Shown here: piece by piece, positions 50,378 to 58,879 of the stretch
Position numbering within the stretch: the stretch's first letter is position 1
Layout of the letters: every line of letters begins with the position of its first letter
NCBI RefSeq assembly: GCF_050030965.1
Contig: NZ_CP188297.1
Location: forward strand, 3,534,001-3,598,000
Direction: 5' to 3'
DNA from: Glutamicibacter sp002979865
GTDB lineage: Bacteria > Actinomycetota > Actinomycetes > Actinomycetales > Micrococcaceae
Length of the DNA stretch: 64,000 nt
Position numbers and translations under genes: made by a program
The notes under the pieces: model-generated
Databases searched by the model: none
What the model saw: the letters and a program-made list of their open reading frames with translations, nothing else
Told to the model about the DNA's origin: nothing

Positions 50378-51805
50378 TCAGAACTCGTTCGACCGCAATC
50401 CACCAGTAATCGGAGACAACGGCTTGCGCCGGTGATCAGCCGTCTTCTGTCCCACCCGCTTGCCCGCCAAATACATCAGCCCATAACGGATCCCGTCGGC
50501 CAGGTGATCCTCCGCATGAGTATCCACATCTTCCGGGTTCCGCTTATCACGCGGCAACGCGGGCAAAGTACGGATCGTGTCCCGGCAAGTGTCATAGACC
50601 ATGTACCGCGCAAACCCATCTTCACGAACAAGAAGCTTCTCATCGAGCTGAGCCCACCCATGAACACGATCGTTCACACCCTTATGTGGAACCCGCCCGA
50701 GTACTTTCATGTAGTCGTGTGCCGGCGACCCGACGGGCGGTAAATCCGAGTTCAGGTTCTTCTTCGTGGTCGCGTCGTTGCGTCGCCACATGGCCTTGTC
50801 CATCACAATGGGGATCTTCTCCCCCGTTATCGCTTCCTCCTCAGCTGACAGTTCAAGAATGCGCTTAGCCTGCTGCCGGGCAGTTAGCTCGGTGGCGTAT
50901 TCTTCCCGGTACTGGACCACCAGCCCATCGTGCAGGAGGCACAGCCAGACCGCGGCGAACGGCGCAGAGAAACCATAATCGACCGCGATCACCTTGCGCC
51001 CAGTGAGCGCAGGGATAGGCAGTTGCGACGGGCTGATCACATGATGTTTCGTACGCCACTGGTTAAACCTGGTGCCGGAAATAATGTCCCAGTCACCATC
51101 AACCATGGCGCGTTTCAGGTCTGGGTCCATGGCGCCCAGTTTTTTCAAATATTCAGCGTGGTCAATGTAGGGGTTGTCGTAGAGGCTTGACGGGATGAAG
51201 ATACGCCGCGCACCAGATTCTTCATCCGTGAACAGCGTGTTGTGTGGTGATGGGTCGATGAAGTGCGCTTTCACCCAACCGTGGCCTTTGGAGCCAGGGT
51301 TCGATGCGGAGAGGGTGCGTAACGGCAACCGGAGTTGCTTCATCCGCTCAGCTACACGACCTGTGGCGCGCAGTCGCGACATGAGCAGCACGTAGGACTC
51401 TTTGTCGTAGTGGGTGAGCTCGTCAAAGGCTACGAGAACAAATTCGTGCCCTTGGTAGCGGGTCGCGTGCTCGGGGCGTTCCAGATAGCCGAGGTGCAGT
51501 TCGGCACCGTTGGCGAAGTGGAACACGTGCTCAGACTTGTTGTACTTCGCAATTTCTGCGGGCAGGCGTTCGCGGAGACGTTTTACGAGCTCTGACAGCT
51601 CGCCGAAGCTTCGGCGTACAAGAAGAGCTTTGGCGCCGGGCACGAGGGTGCACACAGTCACGCAGGCAGCAAGGAGCACTTCTGATTTACCGCCGCCGAG
51701 GGAACCACCAAAGAGCACTTCATCCGCGGGTGACGTGAGTGCTTGGCGTTGCTTTGCATACGGTTTGAACGGGTACTGCCATACCTTGACGGCAGGGGCG
51801 GTCAT
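50378..51805 (-). CDS. terL: Terminase large subunit
   Basis: 475 aa. Walker A in FGGSLGGGKSEVLL (about 32-41), Walker B-like LVAFDELTHY with Asp-Glu, motif III region LSASNPGS, and a nuclease domain starting at KVIAVDYGFSAPFAAVW. Packages DNA into heads using ATP and cuts it. ATG overlaps the small subunit stop as ATGA. The late operon begins just upstream. Confidence 0.95.
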   Translation of the reverse strand: MTAPAVKVWQYPFKPYAKQRQALTSPADEVLFGGSLGGGKSEVLLAACVTVCTLVPGAKALLVRRSFGELSELVKRLRERLPAEIAKYNKSEHVFHFANGAELHLGYLERPEHATRYQGHEFVLVAFDELTHYDKESYVLLMSRLRATGRVAERMKQLRLPLRTLSASNPGSKGHGWVKAHFIDPSPHNTLFTDEESGARRIFIPSSLYDNPYIDHAEYLKKLGAMDPDLKRAMVDGDWDIISGTRFNQWRTKHHVISPSQLPIPALTGRKVIAVDYGFSAPFAAVWLCLLHDGLVVQYREEYATELTARQQAKRILELSAEEEAITGEKIPIVMDKAMWRRNDATTKKNLNSDLPPVGSPAHDYMKVLGRVPHKGVNDRVHGWAQLDEKLLVREDGFARYMVYDTCRDTIRTLPALPRDKRNPEDVDTHAEDHLADGIRYGLMYLAGKRVGQKTADHRRKPLSPITGGLRSNEF

Positions 51806-52263
51806 TGGGTGACTTCTTCCCCCTCAGCAACTACTCCGCTGGCTTCTTGTGCGCTGAGGTCAGCGCCGGGCGGGAGCATGTCAGGGCTGACCATGACCGC
51901 AAATCCGCCGGTCCCGGTCTGCTCGACTTGCGTTGGTGCGTCCAGGCCAAGGTATTTGGCGCGGCGTTCCATGATGCGCAGGACGGCCATCACGGCTTTG
52001 TCGTCGCCGGTCTCTAACGCTTTTTTGATTTGTGGTCGTGCGAGCTCGTCGAGGAGGAGGACCTCCTGGGCGCGGACTTCGTTGACGGCTTCCGCTTCTT
52101 GGGCAGAGATTGCTTTTTGAATGTCCCGCCAGCAGTTGCCACGGTCGCCGTTGTAGAGCCGGTCGGCGATCTGCTGGTAGGTGAGGCGTGCGGCTCGGAG
52201 TTGGAGTGCCTTGATTCGGCGTGCGTGCGCTTTCACGTCGCTTGGGCTGGTTTTCTGCGCCAC
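51802..52263 (-). CDS. terS: Terminase small subunit-like protein
   Basis: 153 aa. N-terminal helix-turn-helix-like region (ALQLRAARLTYQQIADRLYN), then the helical body EVRAQEVLLLDELARPQIKKALETG and IMERRAKYLGLDAPT, a pattern seen in small terminases and their homologues. GTG start with AAAGGCGGA upstream. It directly precedes TerL with a 4-nt overlap. Confidence 0.8.
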   Translation of the reverse strand: MAQKTSPSDVKAHARRIKALQLRAARLTYQQIADRLYNGDRGNCWRDIQKAISAQEAEAVNEVRAQEVLLLDELARPQIKKALETGDDKAVMAVLRIMERRAKYLGLDAPTQVEQTGTGGFAVMVSPDMLPPGADLSAQEASGVVAEGEEVTQ

Positions 52264-52341
52264 TGGTCCGCCTTTCTTCTGGAATCGTCAGCATGCGTGA
52301 GTTGGTGCTGGTTTTGTGGGATCAGGGGCGTTTCGTCGACT

Positions 52342-52356
52342 CATGTTGATAACATG
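52342..52356. promoter_or_regulatory. Palindrome between divergent genes
   Basis: CATGTT-GAT-AACATG (52342-52356) sits midway between the leftward terminase and the rightward HTH gene. It includes a TTGATAA core also seen at 50349 and 55402. Operator candidate. Confidence 0.4.
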
Positions 52357-52380
52357 GGATTACCTTGAACGGATTGGATC

Positions 52381-52644
52381 ATGAGTAAAGACGAGTACAT
52401 CGACAGTGCTGAAGTTGCGGAAACGATTGGCATCACCACGCGTGCGTTGAGTGTGAAGCGAGCCCGAACTAACAGCCGTGTTGCCGCTGAGCGTTTGGCC
52501 GGCAAGCCGGGCACACTCACTCCTAGTGATGTACCCGACCCCGACATTGACAAGGGGCGCAGCCCTTTGTGGTTGCGTTCAACTATTGAGCGATGGGTTG
52601 CTGCGCGCCCGGACCCTGGGCGGCGCAACACGCAGAATCGTTAG
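52381..52644 (+). CDS. Small helix-turn-helix DNA-binding protein
   Basis: 87 aa. DSAEVAETIGITTRALSVKRAR is a MerR/excisionase-like winged helix-turn-helix, and DKGRSPLWLRSTIERWVAAR completes the pattern of phage DNA-binding/AlpA-like proteins. Divergent from the terminase and ends 4 nt inside the methyltransferase gene. Could be the late-operon activator or an excisionase; only position supports this. Confidence 0.65.
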   Translation: MSKDEYIDSAEVAETIGITTRALSVKRARTNSRVAAERLAGKPGTLTPSDVPDPDIDKGRSPLWLRSTIERWVAARPDPGRRNTQNR

Positions 52645-53900
52645 ACGTTATGGTGGGCCACAAAATCTTGTGGCTCACCATTTCTTTGCGGCAGGTCGTC
52701 GGTGAGCATCTGGTAGCGCAGGCAGATGACGTCGACGTAGCGCGGATCGAGTTCGATCAGGCGCGCGCTTGACCCGTGCTGGTGCGCGGCGATCAGCGTC
52801 GATCCGGAACCGCCGAATGGGTCCAGCACGGTATCGCCTGGTTGCAGGCTGTTCTCGAGGTTTTTGAGGATCAGCTCTGTCGGTTTCATGGTCGGATGCA
52901 TCCCGTTGCGCTGTGGCTTATCAACTTCGATGACGGTGGTCTGCTTGTCGTCGCCGTACCAGCGTTCTCCGCCGCGGCCCAGCCGCCCTTCACCGCCCGG
53001 GGTGAATCCGTAAAGGATCGGCTCGTGCTTGTAGTGGTAGTCGGAACGGCCCATGACGAGCGTGTTTTTCACCCACACGAGGTTCTGGCGCACCAGGTAC
53101 CCGTTGCTGGTCATGGCTGTTTCGAAGCTGATGCGGCGGGTGTCGGAGTGGGCGACGTAGACAGGCGCTCCGGGTTTGAGTGCTGGGAGCGCTGCAGCGA
53201 ACGCGGCGTGCAGGAGCTGGTCAAGGTCTTCCGCGCCGTCGTTCTGGATGGTCAGCTGGTCCGCGGTGCCACCGGTGTATTCGACGCCGTAGGGCGGGTC
53301 TGTCCACATGCATGCTGCGGTGGCGCCGTCCATGAGTTGGGTGAAGGTGTCGGGATCCGTGGAGTCGCCGCAGATGACCCGGTGCCGGCCGAGGGTGAAC
53401 ACGTCGCCGAGCTTGGATAGTGGCGTGATGGGTGGTTCTGGTGCGTCGTCGGGGTCTCCGAGGAGGTCGGTGTCTTGGGTGGCGAGGTCGGCGTCGTTGA
53501 GTGCGTCGAGCAGGTCGTCGTAGTCCTGGTCGATGAAGCCGGTGCCGGTCAGGTCGCCGTCAAGGGCTTCGAGCAGTTCGGCTAGGGCTTGGTCGTCGTA
53601 GGTTGCTTTGTCGTTGGTGCCGTTGTCGGCGAGGACAATTTTGAGGGCTGTGTGCTCGTCAACGTCGATAATTCCGACGCTGATGTGGCTGACGCCGAGT
53701 TCCTTGGCGGCTTGCCAGGTGTGGTTGCCGGCGAGGATTTCCATGGTGGTTTTGCGCACGACGATGGATCTGTAGAGTCCGTGGGTTTGGACTGATTCTC
53801 GGATGCTGTCCATGTCGCTTTGGCGCGCGTTGCCGGCGTAGGGTTTGAGGTCGTTGACGTGGACGGTGGTGTGGTTGATGTTGAGGGTGGGGATGGTCAT
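52641..53900 (-). CDS. ParB-like/DNA methyltransferase fusion
   Basis: 419 aa. ParB-type N-terminal domain (about 1-90: VHVNDLKPYAGNARQ, then AGNHTWQAAKELG at 57-69). The remainder is a DNA adenine/cytosine N-methyltransferase: DPPYGVEYTG at 201-210 (catalytic), KHEPILYGF, and the SAM-binding DPFGGSGST at 360-368. Order DPPY before FGGSG is the beta class. A start at 53900 has AAAGGA 8 nt upstream. Such fusions in phages likely protect DNA from host restriction or act in regulation (family knowledge). Confidence 0.88.
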   Translation of the reverse strand: MTIPTLNINHTTVHVNDLKPYAGNARQSDMDSIRESVQTHGLYRSIVVRKTTMEILAGNHTWQAAKELGVSHISVGIIDVDEHTALKIVLADNGTNDKATYDDQALAELLEALDGDLTGTGFIDQDYDDLLDALNDADLATQDTDLLGDPDDAPEPPITPLSKLGDVFTLGRHRVICGDSTDPDTFTQLMDGATAACMWTDPPYGVEYTGGTADQLTIQNDGAEDLDQLLHAAFAAALPALKPGAPVYVAHSDTRRISFETAMTSNGYLVRQNLVWVKNTLVMGRSDYHYKHEPILYGFTPGGEGRLGRGGERWYGDDKQTTVIEVDKPQRNGMHPTMKPTELILKNLENSLQPGDTVLDPFGGSGSTLIAAHQHGSSARLIELDPRYVDVICLRYQMLTDDLPQRNGEPQDFVAHHNV

Positions 53901-53968
53901 GGTTGTTTTCCTTTGGTGGGTGAACGGAAAACATATTGTGGCTTTGAACCCCACCACCTTGTGGGAAG

Positions 53969-54011
53969 GCAAAAGGAAAGGCCACCACTGGTTGGGGTCC
54001 AGTGATGGCCT
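53969..54011 (-). terminator. Rho-independent terminator before methyltransferase gene
   Basis: 13-bp stem (53979-53991 with 53999-54011, one mismatch) followed on the minus strand by TTTCCTTTT. It would separate the methyltransferase from the early operon above. Confidence 0.65.
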
Positions 54012-54098
54012 AGGGTTATGGTGGTTCCGCTGCATCTGCGTCAATGCGCCGGGTTCATTCTCGGCTCGGAACTCTTACCTGTCAGATGACCACATGCT

Positions 54099-54755
54099 TT
54101 ACACTCGTGCCGCTCTGCGTAATTTCTTCTGCGCAGCTTTGATGGCGGCTTCTTCCAGGATAATCGCCCGGCGCTCGTTCAGCTTCCGCTCTCGAACCCA
54201 TTCCGTGGTGTCCCGGCCCGGCTCCTGGGGATCCGTGACACGGGCGAGGTGCGATGGGTGCCCGTTGGCTGACAGTACCGGCAGGCCGCGCGCGTTAGGG
54301 CGTTCGCCTTCCTGGTATTCGTAGGGTGCAGCAGTCGCGAGAACGAAGTCCATCGGGATCAGCGCTTCTTGTACGGCTTGTTCGGCTAGCTCCCCCGCGT
54401 CGATGAATGACGCAAACTTGCCGTGCTCGTCACGGGGTTGCTTAGCCCTCGGCTTACTCCACCAGGCCTTGTTGATGTAAGGCGATTCTTCCGCACAGAG
54501 CAGGCCGGCAACTTGCATCTTCTCGATTGCTGAGCGGATGCAAGCTGCGCGGTCGTCTGACAGGGTGAGCGTCATATCAGCGATTCGTGCCACGGCTTCG
54601 AGGCCTAGTTCCACGGCTTGGGATACTGCTTCTGGCGTGCAAAGGCTGACTGCTCCTTCGCCGAGAACGATATATCCGTTCCCTTCACAGACAACGCAGT
54701 CCGGGTGGATGATGTGGTCTGTTCGGGTGTGGCAGGCTGGGCAGATTTTCCGCAA
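54099..54755 (-). CDS. Hypothetical protein with N-terminal zinc site
   Basis: 218 aa. Starts MRKICPACHTRTDHIIHPDCVVCEG, a four-Cys zinc ribbon; then a mostly helical body and a basic C-terminal helix (EEAAIKAAQKKLRRAARV). No enzyme motif. First gene upstream of the terminator. Function unknown. Confidence 0.6.
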   Translation of the reverse strand: MRKICPACHTRTDHIIHPDCVVCEGNGYIVLGEGAVSLCTPEAVSQAVELGLEAVARIADMTLTLSDDRAACIRSAIEKMQVAGLLCAEESPYINKAWWSKPRAKQPRDEHGKFASFIDAGELAEQAVQEALIPMDFVLATAAPYEYQEGERPNARGLPVLSANGHPSHLARVTDPQEPGRDTTEWVRERKLNERRAIILEEAAIKAAQKKLRRAARV

Positions 54756-54817
54756 CGGTCCCCCTGTGTGCGAGTGGTGGTGAGTCCACTACCTATTCTA
54801 CCCATATTGAATTACTT

Positions 54818-54967
54818 TCAATCTGGTGAAACACACCTTTCTTCTTCGACTGCTGCCCGGTGTTCGTCGAGCTCGTGCTGGATGGCGGTGGGCGTTCGTC
54901 CTGCCCGTTGGGCTATCTCGTCAATAGTGAGTCCGAGGGTGAGGAGGTATTCAATGTCGCCGGCCAT
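54818..54967 (-). CDS. 49-residue HTH-like protein
   Basis: 49 aa, read by hand. ATG at 54967 overlaps the stop of the 117-aa gene as TGATG. The sequence LTIDEIAQRAGRTPTAIQHELDEH is a compact helix-turn-helix. Probably a small regulator. Confidence 0.55.
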   Translation of the reverse strand: MAGDIEYLLTLGLTIDEIAQRAGRTPTAIQHELDEHRAAVEEERCVSPD

Positions 54968-55320
54968 CAGACTGCCTCTTCCCATTGGGCCAGGGCATCG
55001 TGCGCGCCGTGGTCTGCCGCGTGCTGGAAGCAGTACTCGGCGGCAGGGAGGGCGACCAGGTCGCAGTACTCCCCCGGCTCGAACAACGTGTTCTTCGAGA
55101 GCTGGTGGTGGCAGGTGACGTCGAGTTCCGTCTGGATCGCTTCAAGGCAGGCGCGGCAGGTGACGTTCTCGATTTCCTGAGTGGTGGCGCCGGCGGCGAA
55201 TGGCCAGTTCGGCTTGTAGTGCAACGGCTGAGGGCTGGGTGGCTCGGGCATACTCGCGTGGGCGATGGCCGAGACTGGTGCCGGCAGTGCTTGGGTGCGC
55301 GGGGTCGACAAATGCGACAT
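54967..55320 (-). CDS. Hypothetical early protein
   Basis: 117 aa, N-terminal Pro/Ala-rich linker then CRACLEAI, TCHHQLS, EYCDLVALPAAEYCFQHAADH (Cys/His pattern, metal binding likely). Start preceded by AAGGAAACTCCC, the shared leader. Unknown function. Confidence 0.55.
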   Translation of the reverse strand: MSHLSTPRTQALPAPVSAIAHASMPEPPSPQPLHYKPNWPFAAGATTQEIENVTCRACLEAIQTELDVTCHHQLSKNTLFEPGEYCDLVALPAAEYCFQHAADHGAHDALAQWEEAV

Positions 55321-55400
55321 GGGAGTTTCCTTCTAATGGGTAATCCTCGCTGGTAAGACGAGGGAAATGGTTTGCTACTCAGCAGGGTGGTAAGCCCTAC

Positions 55401-55423
55401 ATTGATAACTCTATATTATCAAT
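55401..55423. promoter_or_regulatory. Palindromic operator candidate
   Basis: ATTGATAA-7 nt-TTATCAAT, perfect 8-bp arms, in the 138-bp gap in front of the 117-aa gene. Same TTGATAA core as two other gaps. Confidence 0.4.
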
Positions 55424-55458
55424 CGGACGCTTTGAATGGGCGTGTCAACGCCGATCGA

Positions 55459-56136
55459 CTATGGAAGCGATGATTCGATTTCGTCGGTCAATTTTTCGAC
55501 CCGACCGATAAACGACGCGGCTCGCTCCCGAGATTCTTCCTCGCTCTTCGCCTGAGCCAAACCAAGAAGGGTCAGCTGCAGAACTCCCTTGATATTCATC
55601 AGCGTGAATCCAAGGCGAACTTCAAGATCAAATGGGCTTGGTTTCGGTAGGTCGCTGTCAATTTCATAGTGCTGTGTCAGATTGAAAATCTTCATGCCCA
55701 ACATCTGCGCCAAGTCACCTAGAGATTCACCGAATTTACGCTCTGGCTCGCCGAAGTCTCCTGTACGGGTACGGTATCTCGTAACAGCATCGATGAACCC
55801 CTTGGCGTTGCTAAGTAATTCCTCCGGCGCTCCTACGTTTAGCTTGGTGAACGCTGCGCTGACCTTATCCCCTTCTTCGTGAAGAGTCATGCTTTTTTTA
55901 GTCCACTCGCGTTCCCTCTTATTGTCGAGGGTAGTTTGAGTGTCATGATGGAAGCGTCTGCGAGTGTCATAAACGGTCCAAGCAGCCAGGCCTACCGCAG
56001 CTACCGCGGAGCCGATGGTGCCCGCTGCAACCCAAAGATCCACAGCATTAGTCGCGTTTGTGGAGCAGTAAAGAACACCCTCTTTGATCGCGTCAGGTGA
56101 AGGTATTTCGCATCTAAATTGTTCCGCAAATTTCAT
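55459..56136 (-). CDS. Unknown membrane-anchored protein
   Basis: 225 aa. One membrane segment (LWVAAGTIGSAVAAVGLAAWTVY, about 34-56), then a long cytoplasmic, mostly helical domain. No family recognised. The gene lies in an accessory island whose base composition is less GC-rich than the tail genes. Could be an exclusion or effector protein. Confidence 0.62.
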   Translation of the reverse strand: MKFAEQFRCEIPSPDAIKEGVLYCSTNATNAVDLWVAAGTIGSAVAAVGLAAWTVYDTRRRFHHDTQTTLDNKREREWTKKSMTLHEEGDKVSAAFTKLNVGAPEELLSNAKGFIDAVTRYRTRTGDFGEPERKFGESLGDLAQMLGMKIFNLTQHYEIDSDLPKPSPFDLEVRLGFTLMNIKGVLQLTLLGLAQAKSEEESRERAASFIGRVEKLTDEIESSLP

Positions 56137-56211
56137 GGCATGCTCGCTTCAATTCCGGCATGCATTTGTCGAGTTCGTTCGCGTTTTTGACTTGGGTATG
56201 CGTCATTGTTC

Positions 56212-56910
56212 CTACGCACGTTTCCCCAGACCAGGCGCACCAGCCGGCACGATCCATTCAACATTTGTTGTTCGATGACCGTACCTATTGCTGGGGTAGT
56301 ATTCCGATTCTTCTTTGAAGATTTGTGAGGGTGCTACCCATCTCAGAATTCTGCGGAGGTCTCCGAGTTTTTTGATCGTTCGGGCATCCCCAGGGCCGGT
56401 CACTGACTGAAGTCGTTCCCAAAGCGCCCGCACGAGGTCCCAGAACTCTTTGCCCTTCGGACGCGCAAGTAGAATCAGCCACAGCTCCAATTCAAGCTGT
56501 TGAATGCATTCCGCTGCATTGGTCTCACTTTGGTAGCCACCGACTATTTTGCGGGTCTCCGCTGCAGTCGGCACCCTGAACAGGGTCGCCACGTCATTCA
56601 AGTAGGTGAGAGATTTACTGACGTTCACATGGCGCCCCTTCAGCTCATTGAAGTCCACCTCTCCGATGATCTTTGCCTTCCCTATTTCCTGATTCAGCCC
56701 CGTGCACTCGTAGATCGAGAACCTAACTTTATCCATAGGAATTCGACGTTGAGCTCGGATGTCCGTAAGGATACTCCGAAAATCGGCATAAATCCCTGAG
56801 AGCTTTTGGTCTAGAGGTTCCCAGATCTGATCGAACGCAGTCCAGTCATAATCGACTGCGGGCTCTTTATTGCCGTTCGGCATGATGAACGGACTAGATC
56901 CTTCAACCAT
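56212..56910 (-). CDS. Unknown soluble protein
   Basis: 232 aa, soluble, helical, with LQSVTGPGDARTIKKLGDLRRILRW near its C-terminus. ATG at 56910 with AAGGA seven nt upstream. No motif recognised. Transcribed toward the membrane-anchored gene, 75 bp apart; the two may cooperate (inference). Confidence 0.6.
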   Translation of the reverse strand: MVEGSSPFIMPNGNKEPAVDYDWTAFDQIWEPLDQKLSGIYADFRSILTDIRAQRRIPMDKVRFSIYECTGLNQEIGKAKIIGEVDFNELKGRHVNVSKSLTYLNDVATLFRVPTAAETRKIVGGYQSETNAAECIQQLELELWLILLARPKGKEFWDLVRALWERLQSVTGPGDARTIKKLGDLRRILRWVAPSQIFKEESEYYPSNRYGHRTTNVEWIVPAGAPGLGKRA

Positions 56911-57129
56911 TACCAGTTCCTTTTCATCGCTCCGAAACCATGGGCGGACCAGCGGAATCCATCGACCGCCATCGACTAGCTACATACCTTTCATCCGACA
57001 CGTAGTAATCGCCTGCCGCCTGTATATAATTTTAGCCGAAATTTAACAGTAAACCTTTAAATTGCCTTTAATCACGGGGTTCGTCAAACTAAGTATCGGT
57101 ATACACTCGCAACTTCTCTAGAAGGACCC

Positions 57130-58029
57130 ATGACCGACTTTCCTAGCCCCATTGCGCCCGACCGACCTCCGACCCGGAAGCCAAAGAACCGTAAATTTCT
57201 TTGGGTGATACTTGCGATCCTGGCTGTGCTCGTTCTGCTGCTTTTCTTGATCCCAGAATTATTCGTCTTGATCGCACTCCTTGGCGTAATCCTTGCAATT
57301 ATTGGCATGGTGAAAGGTAAAGTCCCTGGTCTCCCGATCAAGGGACGCAGCAAGTCCGGATGGTTCGGATTCGGCATGATCATCATGATGTTCATCAGCG
57401 GTTCCATCATGGGACCTACTGAGACCACTCCTCCGCCGGCAGCTTCCGCAAGCGGCGACCCGATTCTCACCAGTACCGAGTCGCCAACCCCGACACCCTC
57501 AGAATCGCCTTCGCCAACCGCTATTGCAGATTTCGTAGGCCAGGAATGTGAAGGTGACGAGCTGGTCATGGAACAAGGTGCGGAAAAGCTTTACTGCGAT
57601 GAAAGCAGCGACGGAGTTCTCCTCTGGGCCAACCAGGAAGACCACGACAAGAATGTTCTGGCCGCCAAGAAAGCAGCCGAAGAAAAAGCGGCGAAAGAAA
57701 AAGCTGCTGCCGAAAAGAAAGAAGCAGAAGCGAAAGCACTGGCTGAAAAGAAAGCTGCCGAGAAAAAGGCTGCCCAAGAAAAGGCCGAACGTGAAGCTGC
57801 CGCAGCCAAGAAGGCTGAACAGCAGCGCATAGCGGAACAAGAAGAGGCTGCCAGGATCGCTGAGCAGGAAGCAATTGAAGAAGCCTACGAAGCTCCTGCG
57901 CCGGCCAGCGTCTCTTATGCGAACTGTACAGAGGCCCGCGCAGCAGGTGCGGCACCGATCAGCCGCGGCGAACCTGGTTACGCTTCGCATCTTGATCGCG
58001 ATGGGGACGGGATCGGTTGCGACGCTTAG
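57130..58029 (+). CDS. Membrane/secreted protein with Excalibur domain
   Basis: 299 aa. N-terminal Pro-rich part, hydrophobic helices at about 24-62 and 78-94, Ser/Thr/Pro linker, an Ala/Glu/Lys-rich helical segment (about 175-255) and a C-terminal Excalibur calcium-binding motif (YANCTEARAAGAAPISRGEP and DRDGDGIGCDA). Excalibur domains occur in extracellular nucleases and surface proteins. Overlaps the start of the next gene by 13 nt. Confidence 0.78.
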   Translation: MTDFPSPIAPDRPPTRKPKNRKFLWVILAILAVLVLLLFLIPELFVLIALLGVILAIIGMVKGKVPGLPIKGRSKSGWFGFGMIIMMFISGSIMGPTETTPPPAASASGDPILTSTESPTPTPSESPSPTAIADFVGQECEGDELVMEQGAEKLYCDESSDGVLLWANQEDHDKNVLAAKKAAEEKAAKEKAAAEKKEAEAKALAEKKAAEKKAAQEKAEREAAAAKKAEQQRIAEQEEAARIAEQEAIEEAYEAPAPASVSYANCTEARAAGAAPISRGEPGYASHLDRDGDGIGCDA

Positions 58030-58865
58030 CCCCAAAGGTCTCTGGCGCCATCATGATGGTGCTGGTTCTGTGCGGGTGCGGAACTGCAAGCGGTGCCGCA
58101 CCCGCACCGGCTGACTCGCTTGGCGCTGCTGCCGGCACACAGGTTACTTCGGAGACGCCGCCACCCATCGTGATTCGTTCAGAGGCTCCCCCGATTACGA
58201 TCAGCACGGAGCCACCGTCAGAGCAACCCGATGTCAACGAGCCTCATCCAACGGTACCGCCGTCGCCGGAGGCCACGCTCGAATCGGCCGCCGGTACCAG
58301 CGCTAAAACCACGAAAGCATCCGAGCTCTTGAAGGAGATTCCCATCAAGGGCCGCGCACCAAAGACCGGCTACGACCGTGATCTGTTCGGCAATGGTTGG
58401 GGTGACCCGGACCGGAACGGATGCGATGCCCGCAACGACATCCTCGCCCGGGATCTTACCGTCCACTCGTACAAGCCAGGGACTCGTGAATGTGTTGTTC
58501 TCACGGGAACTCTACTCGACCCTTTCACTGGGAAAACTATTGAGTTCCAGCGCGGCCAGGGCACCAGCAACGCGGTGCAAATTGACCATGTCGTGGCGCT
58601 CTCGGATGCTTGGCAGAAGGGGGCGCAGCAGCTCACTCCTGAACGTCGTGTGGCTTTCTCGAACGATCCACTGAATCTCTTGGCAGTGGACGGCCCATCG
58701 AATGCGTCCAAGGGCGATAGTGACGCCGCAACCTGGCTTCCACCGAACCGCGGCTTCTGGTGCGAGTACGTCACGCGTCAGATCGAAGTGAAGCACAAGT
58801 ACGACCTGTGGATGACCAAGGCCGAACATGACGCGACCGATCAGGTATTAGAGCGGCGCTGCTAA
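58017..58865 (+). CDS. Secreted HNH-family nuclease (DUF1524-like)
   Basis: 282 aa. TTG start; an N-terminal hydrophobic stretch with LCGC suggests a lipoprotein. Low-complexity Pro/Thr-rich linker to about residue 110. C-terminal nuclease domain: QIDHVVALSDAWQKGA with His and Asp, RVAFSNDPLNLLAVDG, NASKGDSDAATWLPPN, as in actinobacterial secreted HNH proteins. ATG at 58052 is an alternative start but gives a weaker signal. Substrate probably DNA. Confidence 0.82.
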   Translation: MRRLAPKVSGAIMMVLVLCGCGTASGAAPAPADSLGAAAGTQVTSETPPPIVIRSEAPPITISTEPPSEQPDVNEPHPTVPPSPEATLESAAGTSAKTTKASELLKEIPIKGRAPKTGYDRDLFGNGWGDPDRNGCDARNDILARDLTVHSYKPGTRECVVLTGTLLDPFTGKTIEFQRGQGTSNAVQIDHVVALSDAWQKGAQQLTPERRVAFSNDPLNLLAVDGPSNASKGDSDAATWLPPNRGFWCEYVTRQIEVKHKYDLWMTKAEHDATDQVLERRC

Positions 58866-58879
58866 TTGAGGGATTCGAT

